Assembly: GCF_045062605.1 (NCBI RefSeq)
Contig: NZ_JBJGDW010000026.1
Coordinates: 1 to 49,768, forward strand
Direction: 5' to 3'
Length of the DNA stretch: 49,768 bases
Origin: Deinococcus sp045062605
GTDB taxonomy: Bacteria > Deinococcota > Deinococci > Deinococcales > Deinococcaceae
The position numbers and the translations under genes were made by a program. Positions 7,993-15,045 of the stretch are shown here, one piece after another (position 1 is the stretch's first letter; each line of letters opens with the position of its first letter). Below the pieces are notes generated by a model. It had not been told where the DNA came from. It saw nothing but the letters and a program-made list of their open reading frames with translations, and made no database searches.

Positions 7993-8857
7993 CGCCCTTT
8001 TAATCGCCGAACTCTCCTTGCGCGAAGCCGTCCGCAAGCGGCTGGTCAGCGTGCTGCTTGTTCTGAGCGTGCTGTTTATCGGCTTTTACCTGTACGGCAT
8101 CTATCGCCTGGAAATGAATCTGGACGAGCGGGCCGTGAACGCCGGGCTAGACGGGCGCAGCACCACGGGCCTGTCGAACGTGCCCGTCATGTACTCGGCC
8201 ATGTTCGGCATGTATCTGGTGTATTTCCTGGGCGCGCTGATGTCGGTGCTGTCCACCGTGGGCGCGGTCAGCGGCGACATCGAGAACGGCGTGATGCAGA
8301 GCGTGATCGCCCGCCCGATCAGCCGCGCGCAACTGGTGCTGGGGCGCTGGATCGGCTTCACGGTGGTCAATGTGGTGTATGTGGCCCTTCTGGGAACTTC
8401 ACTTCTGATCGGCCTGTACGCCATCACCGGCTACCTGCCGCCCTCGCCCGCCCCTGCCCTGGGGCTGATCCTGCTTTCGGTGACCCTGCTGACCGCCCTG
8501 ACGGTGCTGGGTAGTACACTGTTCACCACCCTGGCCAACGGCATCGGCGTGTTCGTGCTGTACGGCGCGGGCTTTACCGGGGGCATCCTGAGTGCTATCG
8601 GCACCTTTGCGGACAGCCCCACACTGACCACGCTGGGCCGCGCCGCCAATATCGTGATGCCCACCAATGCGCTGTGGCTGGGGTCCAGCTACCTGCTGCA
8701 ACCCCCGGTGCTGCTGGAACTGAGCAAGGCGGCGCGCGGGGCCAATCCCTTCTTTGGCTCGGAACCGATTGCGCTCACGCTGGTCCTGTGGGCCGCCGTG
8801 CTGGCCGCGCTGGCCGTGGCGGCGGCCATGTGGCGTTTCAGTCGGCGCGATCTGTAG
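7985..8857 (+). CDS. ABC-2 type transporter permease
   Basis: A 290-residue integral membrane partner of the ATPase encoded just upstream. It starts at GTG 7985 inside the end of that gene. The N-terminus (LIAELSLREAVRKRLVSVLLVLSVLF) is the usual amphipathic stretch and first helix, followed by about five more hydrophobic segments and a basic end (MWRFSRRDL). The phrase ENGVMQSVIARPISRAQLVLGRW matches ABC-2 permeases that follow the inserted-domain pattern. Substrate cannot be inferred. Confidence 0.88.
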   Translation: MHNALLIAELSLREAVRKRLVSVLLVLSVLFIGFYLYGIYRLEMNLDERAVNAGLDGRSTTGLSNVPVMYSAMFGMYLVYFLGALMSVLSTVGAVSGDIENGVMQSVIARPISRAQLVLGRWIGFTVVNVVYVALLGTSLLIGLYAITGYLPPSPAPALGLILLSVTLLTALTVLGSTLFTTLANGIGVFVLYGAGFTGGILSAIGTFADSPTLTTLGRAANIVMPTNALWLGSSYLLQPPVLLELSKAARGANPFFGSEPIALTLVLWAAVLAALAVAAAMWRFSRRDL

Positions 8858-8930
8858 CTGAGGAAGTAACTGTCTCTACCCCATGCCCCAACGGCAAAGA
8901 GAGTCTGGGGTGGAGGAAACGTTCAGCAGT

Positions 8931-8962
8931 GAACCCGCCCTGAAATCTACTCGGGCGGGTTC
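8931..8962. terminator. Bidirectional terminator candidate
   Basis: A 10-bp perfect inverted repeat GAACCCGCCC (8931-8940) with GGGCGGGTTC (8953-8962), loop 12 bases, in the 135-base gap between the convergent ABC permease and ktrA. There is no T run. Confidence 0.5.
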
Positions 8963-8992
8963 CAACGCTCAAAGATCTCCGCGTCTGGGACT

Positions 8993-9652
8993 CTATTCCC
9001 CCAGATACCGCCTCAATTCGTCAATGTTGTGGCTGGTGCCGATCAACACCAGTTTGTCGTGGGGGCGCAGTTCGTCCTCGGCGCGGGGAGTAACCTCGAT
9101 CTTGCCTGCGCGGCTGATGGCGATGATCTGCACGCCGAAGCGCCCGGTCAGGTTCAGGTCGCGCAGGCTGCCCTTCAATCTCTCGTTGGCCTCGATTTCC
9201 ACGATGGCGTGATCGCCGCCCAGGTCCAACGTATCCACGATGTTGGGGGTGGCGATCTGGCGGGCCAGTCGCACGCCCATGTCGTGTTCGGGCCGGATCA
9301 CCAGATCAGCGCCGATGCGCTCCAGCACGCGCCGGGCCATCTCATCCACCGCTTTGGTAACCACGTAGGCCGCGCCTAGGCTCTTGGCGTTCATGGTGGC
9401 CAGGATGTTGGCCTGCACGTCGGTGCCGATGGCCACCACCACCACGTCGAAATCGCCCACGCCAATCGAGCGCAGCGCCCGTTCGTCGCTGGCGTCCACG
9501 ATGGCCGCGTGGGTCACCAGATTCATGACCCGTTCCACGTTTTCCTCGTTGTGGTCCACCGCCACGACTTCGTGGCCCATCTCATAGAGGGTGGTGGCGA
9601 CGGCGGTGCCGAAACGGCCCAGGCCGATCACGAGGCATTGTTTGGTCTTCAT
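8993..9652 (-). CDS. K+ uptake regulatory subunit, RCK domain (TrkA/KtrA)
   Basis: A 219-residue cytosolic gating subunit for a TrkH/KtrB potassium channel. The RCK-N Rossmann fold begins at LVIGLGRFGTAVATTLYEMG with the GxGxxG nucleotide-binding motif and the acidic end of strand 2 (VAVDHNEE). The RCK-C domain (about residues 135-219) follows. At about 220 residues it is a single-unit KtrA type, not the duplicated TrkA. ATG 9652 fits the family's start; the longer frame adds a proline-rich tail unlike it. It lies downstream of two KtrB-type genes on the same strand and could serve both. Confidence 0.92.
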   Translation of the reverse strand: MKTKQCLVIGLGRFGTAVATTLYEMGHEVVAVDHNEENVERVMNLVTHAAIVDASDERALRSIGVGDFDVVVVAIGTDVQANILATMNAKSLGAAYVVTKAVDEMARRVLERIGADLVIRPEHDMGVRLARQIATPNIVDTLDLGGDHAIVEIEANERLKGSLRDLNLTGRFGVQIIAISRAGKIEVTPRAEDELRPHDKLVLIGTSHNIDELRRYLGE

Positions 9653-9697
9653 GGGATGAGGGGTTTCCTTTGGGGTGGTGGGGATTTGATAATGCGT

Positions 9698-9764
9698 TGG
9701 AGAGGTCTGAGGGTCTAAGGGCAAAGATGCTGGGCTGTTGTCCTTGGACCCTTAGACGGCCTCG
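9698..9764. repeat. Inverted octamer array 1 (ktrA/ktrB spacer)
   Basis: Degenerate 8-bp units. Forward: TGGAGAGG, TCTGAGGG, TCTAAGGG, CAAAGATG from 9698. Opposite orientation: TCCTTGGA (9741), CCCTTAGA (9749), CGGCCTCG (9757). The units TCNAAGGG and CCCTTNGA are reverse complements. A hairpin GGCCTC/GAGGCC overlaps the right end at 9758-9772. Confidence 0.6.
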
Positions 9765-9774
9765 CAGAGGCCTC

Positions 9775-11151
9775 TCACCCCACCAGAATATCTCGCTCGG
9801 GCGGATACTTGACGTTGCGGTGCTGGGTGCTGCGCAGGCTGAAGGCCACGGCGAATGTCAATGGCCCGATGCGGCCTAGGTACATCAGCGCGGTCAGGAT
9901 CAACAGGCCCGGATCGTTGAGCAGATGCGTGGTGTTCATGCTCAGGCCCACGGTGGCGGCGGCGCTGACCGTCTCGAACAGCAGGTGTGTGAAGCCCAGC
10001 TTGGGATTGGTGGCCAGCAGTAAAAAGAAGGCCCCGGCCACCAGCAGCGTGTACAGCGTGGTAATGCTGCCCGCCCGCACCACGTTTTCATTCTCCACCC
10101 GCCGCTGAAACAGGATCAGCTCGCCGCGCCCGCGCACCATGTTCCAGGCGCTGCCCACCAGAATGGCGAAGGTACTGGTCTTGATGCCGCCCCCGGTGGA
10201 GCCGCTGTTCGCGCCGATGAACATCAGGCCGATGATGGTGAAGATGGTGGCCGTGTTCATGCCCTCAATGTTGACACTGGAAAAGCCACCCGAACGCGGT
10301 GTCATGCTCTGAAAGAAGGCGGCTAAAAGCTTGCCTGATGTCGGCAATGCCCCCAGCGTCTTGCTGTTCTGCCATTCCAGCAGCAGGATCACCAGCGTTC
10401 CCAGCGTCAGCAGCACGCCCGTGGTCAGCATGGTCAGGCGGCTGTAGACCAGCAGGCGGTTCCTGCGCGGATGGATCAGATGCGACACATAATTCAGTTG
10501 CACCAGAAAGCCCAACCCGCCCAGAATGACCAGTGCGCTGATGGTCAGGCTGACCAGCGGGTCACTGGCATACGGAGCCATGCCGCCCGCCAGCACCACG
10601 AAGCCGCCGTTGTTATACGCGCTGATCGCGTGAAAGACCGCCTGATACAGCCCCTCGCCCAGCCCGTACTGCGGCACGAAGCGCAGGGACAGCAGCACCG
10701 CGCCCACCAGTTCGGTGACCAGCGTGTAGGTCAGGATGGCGCGCAAGAGTGGCAGCACCCCGCCCACGTTCAGCGCGTTCAGTTGCGCCACCAGCCCCTG
10801 TCGCTCGCTGAAATTGAGCCGCCTGCCCGTCAGGAAAGCGAACAGCGTGCCGAAGGTCAGGATGCCCAGTCCGCCGATCTGCACCAGAATGATGATGATG
10901 ACCTGCCCCAGCCGCGTGAACGCCTCGCCGGTATCGGCCACCACCAGACCGGTAATGCAGATGGCGCTGGTGGCCGTGAATAGTAGCTCCACGCTGTCCA
11001 GCAGTGTCCCGCCCGCCCGCTGCACGCCTGGCAGATGCAGCAGCACGGTGCCGATCAATATGCCCGCCGCGTACACCAGCGCCAGCAGTTGCGCGGGCGT
11101 GAGCCGGGCACTCAGAGCGCGGCGGGGTAGGGCGAAGGGGCGACGGTTCAC
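9775..11151 (-). CDS. TrkH/KtrB family K+ transporter, paralogue 1
   Basis: A 458-residue inner-membrane cation channel subunit with four M1-P-M2 repeats. Selectivity-filter regions are recognisable as TSAICITGLVV (repeat 1), SAYNNGGFVV (repeat 2), FIGANSGSTGGGIKTST (repeat 3) and a degenerate fourth (ATVGLSMNTTHLL). The helix region MTPRSGGFSSVNI is also conserved. The frame reaches a TTG at 11190, but GTG 11151 is preferred because it has a TAGACT -10 box (11162-11167) 10 bases upstream and the residues in between are not conserved. Likely works with the RCK subunit at 8993-9652. Confidence 0.9.
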   Translation of the reverse strand: MNRRPFALPRRALSARLTPAQLLALVYAAGILIGTVLLHLPGVQRAGGTLLDSVELLFTATSAICITGLVVADTGEAFTRLGQVIIIILVQIGGLGILTFGTLFAFLTGRRLNFSERQGLVAQLNALNVGGVLPLLRAILTYTLVTELVGAVLLSLRFVPQYGLGEGLYQAVFHAISAYNNGGFVVLAGGMAPYASDPLVSLTISALVILGGLGFLVQLNYVSHLIHPRRNRLLVYSRLTMLTTGVLLTLGTLVILLLEWQNSKTLGALPTSGKLLAAFFQSMTPRSGGFSSVNIEGMNTATIFTIIGLMFIGANSGSTGGGIKTSTFAILVGSAWNMVRGRGELILFQRRVENENVVRAGSITTLYTLLVAGAFFLLLATNPKLGFTHLLFETVSAAATVGLSMNTTHLLNDPGLLILTALMYLGRIGPLTFAVAFSLRSTQHRNVKYPPERDILVG

Positions 11152-11186
11152 AGGAGAGGGCAGTCTAAGCGGCTGGGAGTTTGGGG

Positions 11187-11264
11187 GCAAGCTGTCGAAG
11201 GGTCCAGGGGAAAAGCTGTGAGCTGTTTCCAGACTCTTGAACCCTTGACCTTCAGACGACCTCG
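11187..11264. repeat. Inverted octamer array 2 (spacer between the two ktrB genes)
   Basis: Units TCGAAGGG (11195), TCCAGGGG (11203), then in reverse orientation ACTCTTGA (11233), ACCCTTGA (11241), CCTTCAGA (11249), CGACCTCG (11257). The right end, GACGACCTCGCAGAGGCC, is nearly identical to that of array 1. Confidence 0.55.
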
Positions 11265-11274
11265 CAGAGGCCCA

Positions 11275-12684
11275 CTACCCGATCAGGATGTCGTGCTCTG
11301 CCGGATAGCGCACCAGCGTTCTGGAATCCGGGCGGCTGAACGCCACGGCGACGGTCAGCGGGCCGATGCGCCCCAGGAACATCAGGAAGATCAGCACGAC
11401 CTCCTGATTGGCGTTCAGCAGCGGCGTGGCGTTCATGCTCAGGCCCACGGTGGCGAACGCGCTGACCGTTTCAAAGAACAGTTGGCTGAACTGCACCTCC
11501 GGGTTGGTGTTCAGCAGCAGCATCAGCAGGAAGCCCAGGTTGACGAGCCCCAGGCTCAGCAGGCCCACGGTCATGGCCCGCAGAACGGTGGTGGTGTCGA
11601 TCCGCCGCCGGAACAGCGTGGTGTCGTGCCGCCCGCGCACCATGCTCCAGGCCGAAGCCATCATCACGTAAAAGGTGGTGGTCTTGATGCCGCCGCCCGT
11701 GGAGCCGGGGTTGGCCCCGATGAACATCAGCAAGATGGTGATGAAGAGGGTGCCGTAGTGCATGGTGCTGTAATCCAGCGTGTTGAATCCGGCGGTGCGC
11801 GGCGTGACGCCCTGGAACCACGCGGCCAGCAACCTGTCGCCCAGCGGCAGCGTGCCCAGCGTGGCCGGATTGTTCCATTCCAGCACGGCAAAACTGACGG
11901 TGCCGATCGCCAGCAGCGCCGCCATCATGGTCAGCGACAGTTTGCTGTTGGCGCTTAGGCGGTTGCGGCGGCGGTCACGCAGATACGCCAGCACGTTCAG
12001 TTGCACCAGAAAGCCCATGCCGCCCAGCACGATCAGCAGCGGAATGATCAGGTTGATGATCGGATTGGTCACGAAGCCGGTCAGGCCTGTGGAATACAGG
12101 CTGAAGCCCGCGTTGTTGAAGGCGCTGACCGCGTGGAACAGCGAGAAGTACAGCCCACGCCCCAGCCCTTCCTCCGGCACGAAGACCGTGGACAGCAGCA
12201 CGGTCCCGGCCAGTTCCACCAGTACCGAACTCAGGACAATCGTACGGACCAGCTTCACCACGCCGCCCAGCTCGACGGAGCTGACCTGCTGCGCCACCTG
12301 AATGCGGTCCGAGATGCCCACCCGCCGCCGCAGAGCGATGGCAAACAGTGTACCCAGCGTGATCAGCCCCAGCCCGCCGATCTGGATCAGCAGCAGTATG
12401 ACCACCTCGCCGAAGGTGGTAAATGTGGTCCCCACGTCCACCACGCCCAGCCCGGTCACGCACACCGCGCTGGTGGCCATAAACAGCGCCTGAACCGGGC
12501 GGATGCTCTGGCCCGGCTCCAGGCTGATCGGCAGCAGCAGCAGCCCGGCCCCCACCAGAATGGCCAGCGCAAAGGTCAGCGCGATCAGTTGTGGGGGCCG
12601 CAGCCGCGAGAGCAGGGGCTTGCGCCGCAGCCCAGCAGCGGAAGGTTTCGGAAAACGCGGGTCAGGGGCGGAGGGCCGGGTCAT
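11275..12684 (-). CDS. TrkH/KtrB family K+ transporter, paralogue 2
   Basis: A 469-residue paralogue of the adjacent KtrB-type gene, with the same four M1-P-M2 repeats. Filter regions: TSAVCVTGLGVV, SAFNNAGFSL, FIGANPGSTGGGIKTTT and ATVGLSMNATPLL; VTPRTAGFNTLDY matches the helix region in its paralogue. Compared with paralogue 1 the second filter has NNAG instead of NNGG, and residues beside the third filter differ (NPGS for NSGS). Its start ATG 12684 has a TACAAT box at 12698-12703, giving a leader of only a few bases. Two channels with one RCK gene suggest they differ in ion preference or affinity, which is inference. Confidence 0.9.
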   Translation of the reverse strand: MTRPSAPDPRFPKPSAAGLRRKPLLSRLRPPQLIALTFALAILVGAGLLLLPISLEPGQSIRPVQALFMATSAVCVTGLGVVDVGTTFTTFGEVVILLLIQIGGLGLITLGTLFAIALRRRVGISDRIQVAQQVSSVELGGVVKLVRTIVLSSVLVELAGTVLLSTVFVPEEGLGRGLYFSLFHAVSAFNNAGFSLYSTGLTGFVTNPIINLIIPLLIVLGGMGFLVQLNVLAYLRDRRRNRLSANSKLSLTMMAALLAIGTVSFAVLEWNNPATLGTLPLGDRLLAAWFQGVTPRTAGFNTLDYSTMHYGTLFITILLMFIGANPGSTGGGIKTTTFYVMMASAWSMVRGRHDTTLFRRRIDTTTVLRAMTVGLLSLGLVNLGFLLMLLLNTNPEVQFSQLFFETVSAFATVGLSMNATPLLNANQEVVLIFLMFLGRIGPLTVAVAFSRPDSRTLVRYPAEHDILIG

Positions 12685-12726
12685 ATACGCGGCCCGGATT
12701 GTACGCCTGCCGGGAAGGGGAGGGGG

Positions 12727-12817
12727 TTAAACCGTCGAACGGTCTAGCCGCCAAACCGTCAGAAGCTCAGAAGCAACCATCTTTGCGGCTAGACTTTTTG
12801 ACCTTTGGACGGTTTGG
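12727..12817. repeat. Inverted octamer array 3 (upstream of ktrB paralogue 2)
   Basis: Ten 8-bp units. Six in one direction without gaps (12727-12774): TTAAACCG, TCGAACGG, TCTAGCCG, CCAAACCG, TCAGAAGC, TCAGAAGC. Four in the other (12786-12817): CGGCTAGA, CTTTTTGA, CCTTTGGA, CGGTTTGG. Some pairs are exact complements, e.g. GTCTAGCCGC (12742-12751) with 12785-12794 and CCAAACCGTC (12751-12760) with 12808-12817. It lies in the divergent spacer between the K+ cluster and the RNA methyltransferase. Confidence 0.75.
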
Positions 12818-12881
12818 CTCGCCCCGCCAGCCGCCCATGCACCCTCAGATTGCAAACCTCCATCCCACCTCAGTGGGGAGT

Positions 12882-12887
12882 TATACT
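12882..12887 (+). promoter_or_regulatory. Leaderless -10 box of the THUMP methyltransferase
   Basis: TATACT, 8 bases before ATG 12896; no Shine-Dalgarno. Confidence 0.5.
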
Positions 12888-12895
12888 GCCCTGCT

Positions 12896-13975
12896 ATGTC
12901 TCCTCCTCCACGTTCAGACCGTTTTCAACCCGCTGGGAAGAGGAAAAGTCGTCCCAAGACCGATTACCGCACCCGCCAGCCCGCCCACGAATACGAGCTG
13001 GAGGTGCTGCCGGGCCTGGAACACGTCGCCGCCACCGAACTGGCAACCGTGCCGCTGGCCCGCGATATCCGGGGCCTGCGCTTCTGGTTTCCGGGCGATC
13101 CCGAACGCCTGACCCGGCTGCGTTCGGCGCTGGCCGCCTACCGCATCCGCGCCTGGGACGTGCCGCGTCCGCGTGGGCTGCTGGGGAACCAGCAACTGGG
13201 CGAGCTGACCGATTTTCTGCGTCAGGTGATCGCCGTGGGCGGGCACACCTCCTTCCGGCTGGGCGCGGCGGGCAAGGAATCCAGCGTGATGCAGCGGCTG
13301 TCCGAGGAACTGGAGAACGCACTGGACATCCCCTTTCGCCCCGAGGACGGCCAACTCCTGATCCGCCTGCGCCCTGAACAGGATGGCCCCGGCTGGGAAG
13401 TGCTGGCCCGCACCACGCCCAAGCCCCTGAGCGCGCGGCCCTGGCGCGAGTGCAACATGCACGGCGGCCTGAACGCCACGCTGGCCTACGCCACCCACAA
13501 ACTGGCCGGGCAGCGCGACGTGGACCGCATTTTTAACCCGATGTGCGGCAGCGGCACCCTCCTGATCGAGCGCGATCTGCTGGGACCCTGCGACGCGCTG
13601 GTGGGCGTGGACATCGAGGAGTCGGCGGTGGACTGCGCCAGGACCAACATCGCGGCTGCCGGGCGTGACATCGAGGTGGCCCGAATTGACGCCCTGCAAA
13701 CGGGGCTGTCGGCCCGCTCGTTTGACCTGATCGTGGCGGACCTGCCGTGGGGCGACGCTGTGGGAACGCACGGCGGCAACGCGGCGCTGTATCCGGCCTT
13801 CTTGCAGGAGATGCACCGCCTGCTGAGCCGTCAGGGCCGTCTGGCCGTGATCACGCACGAAATCCGGCTGTTCGAGGGCCTGCTGGAAGGCTCAACCCAG
13901 TGGAACGCCCGCGAACTGCTTCAGGTGGCCAGCGGTGGGCACAATCCCAAGGTCTATCTGCTGAACCGTCGCTAG
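12896..13975 (+). CDS. THUMP-domain RNA guanine-N2 methyltransferase
   Basis: A 359-residue SAM-dependent RNA methyltransferase. A basic N-terminal tail precedes an N-terminal ferredoxin-like/THUMP module (about residues 30-175), then a Rossmann methyltransferase of the UPF0020 group. SAM motif I is FNPMCGSGTLLIE; the acidic strand-2 end is VGVDIEESAVD; the catalytic motif is ADLPWG, the D-x-P-W variant of N/DPPY. This arrangement matches TrmN/Trm14-type enzymes that make m2G in the tRNA acceptor stem (known in Thermus thermophilus), and less well RlmL, which has an extra domain. Target assignment is by family. Followed 44 bases later by the oxidoreductase at 14020. Confidence 0.82.
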   Translation: MSPPPRSDRFQPAGKRKSRPKTDYRTRQPAHEYELEVLPGLEHVAATELATVPLARDIRGLRFWFPGDPERLTRLRSALAAYRIRAWDVPRPRGLLGNQQLGELTDFLRQVIAVGGHTSFRLGAAGKESSVMQRLSEELENALDIPFRPEDGQLLIRLRPEQDGPGWEVLARTTPKPLSARPWRECNMHGGLNATLAYATHKLAGQRDVDRIFNPMCGSGTLLIERDLLGPCDALVGVDIEESAVDCARTNIAAAGRDIEVARIDALQTGLSARSFDLIVADLPWGDAVGTHGGNAALYPAFLQEMHRLLSRQGRLAVITHEIRLFEGLLEGSTQWNARELLQVASGGHNPKVYLLNRR

Positions 13976-14019
13976 CGCGAAAAGCCCAACCTCTTCCCGC
14001 TGCCATGTCATGCTCAGCC

Positions 14020-15036
14020 ATGACAATTTCTGGGACAACTGCTGCTCGTTCAGGCTCGGGACTTCGCTGGGGCCTGCTGGGCGCGGCGCGCATTGCGCGG
14101 GCGCTGATTCCGGCCATCCGGGCCAGCGGGGGAGAGGTGGTGGCGCTGGGCGTGCGCGATCCCAACTCCGAACACGCGCGGGCCTTCTCGCAGGAATGGA
14201 ATGTCCCCATCGTGGGCGGCTACCAGGAAGTGCTGAGCGCCGATCTGGACGCGGTGTACAACCCGCTGCCCAATGACCTGCATCTGCCGTGGTCCCTGGC
14301 CGCCATGCGCGCGGGCAAGCACGTCCTAACTGAGAAACCGCTGGTCCTGAACGCCGCCGAGGCGCAGCAACTGGCAGACTCGGCAGGAGAGACGGGCCGC
14401 GTGCTGCTGGAAGCCTTCGCGTACCGCTTTCACCCGCACATCACGCGGCTGCGTCAGCTCGTGCAGGGCGGCGAACTGGGCGAGGTGCGGTCCGTGCGGG
14501 CGGCCTTCGGCTTCATGCTGGACAACCCCGAAGACTTCCGCTGGCTGGCCGACAAGGGCGGCGGGGCGCTGTTCGATGTGGGAACCTACACGGTCAACCT
14601 GGTGCGCCTGCTGCTGGGCGAACCCACTGCCGCCGTCGCCCGCGCCCGCTGGACCGGGGGCGGGGTAGATGTGGGCCTCAGCGGCGTGCTGGAGTATCCG
14701 GGGGTGCTGGCAGGGGTGGACTGCGCCTTCGACTGGGCCGAGCCAGCCCCCCAGCGCCTGACCATCCTGGGCACGCGCGGCACGCTGGACATGAATGGCG
14801 TCTTTCATAGCAACACCCACTCGCCCGTGTCGTTCACCGTCACCGACGCCGCCGGGGTACGTGAGGAGGAGTTCCCGCCCTTCAACGCCTATGCCGCGAT
14901 GGTGGAACACTTTCAGCAGGTGGTGCTGGGCGAGGAAGAGGCCCTGTTTCCCCCCCAGGACAGCGTGAAGCACGCGCGGGTGCTGGACGCCCTGTTCGCC
15001 TCGGCGCGGACGGGAGGGCGGGTGGAAATCGGATAG
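14020..15036 (+). CDS. Gfo/Idh/MocA family oxidoreductase
   Basis: A 338-residue NAD(P)-dependent sugar or inositol-type dehydrogenase. The N-terminal Rossmann domain begins WGLLGAARIARALIPAI with a GxxGxA-type dinucleotide motif. The signature HVLTEKPLVLNAAEA carries the conserved Lys of the EKP motif, and GGGALFDVGTYTVNLVRLLLG provides the conserved Asp-x-x-x-His-equivalent region (here DVGTYTVN, without the usual His). ATG 14005, in frame, is an alternative start. Substrate unknown; related proteins act on glucose-fructose, inositol or trans-dihydrobenzenediol. It ends 9 bases before comEC, which is convergent. Confidence 0.85.
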   Translation: MTISGTTAARSGSGLRWGLLGAARIARALIPAIRASGGEVVALGVRDPNSEHARAFSQEWNVPIVGGYQEVLSADLDAVYNPLPNDLHLPWSLAAMRAGKHVLTEKPLVLNAAEAQQLADSAGETGRVLLEAFAYRFHPHITRLRQLVQGGELGEVRSVRAAFGFMLDNPEDFRWLADKGGGALFDVGTYTVNLVRLLLGEPTAAVARARWTGGGVDVGLSGVLEYPGVLAGVDCAFDWAEPAPQRLTILGTRGTLDMNGVFHSNTHSPVSFTVTDAAGVREEEFPPFNAYAAMVEHFQQVVLGEEEALFPPQDSVKHARVLDALFASARTGGRVEIG

Positions 15037-15045
15037 AGCAGTGTT

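Noticed and set aside
12742..12817. Pseudoknot-like pairing (12742-12751 with 12785-12794; 12751-12760 with 12808-12817)
   Set aside because: Both pairings follow automatically from the inverted octamer array. Without evidence for an RNA, calling a pseudoknot or riboswitch would overreach.
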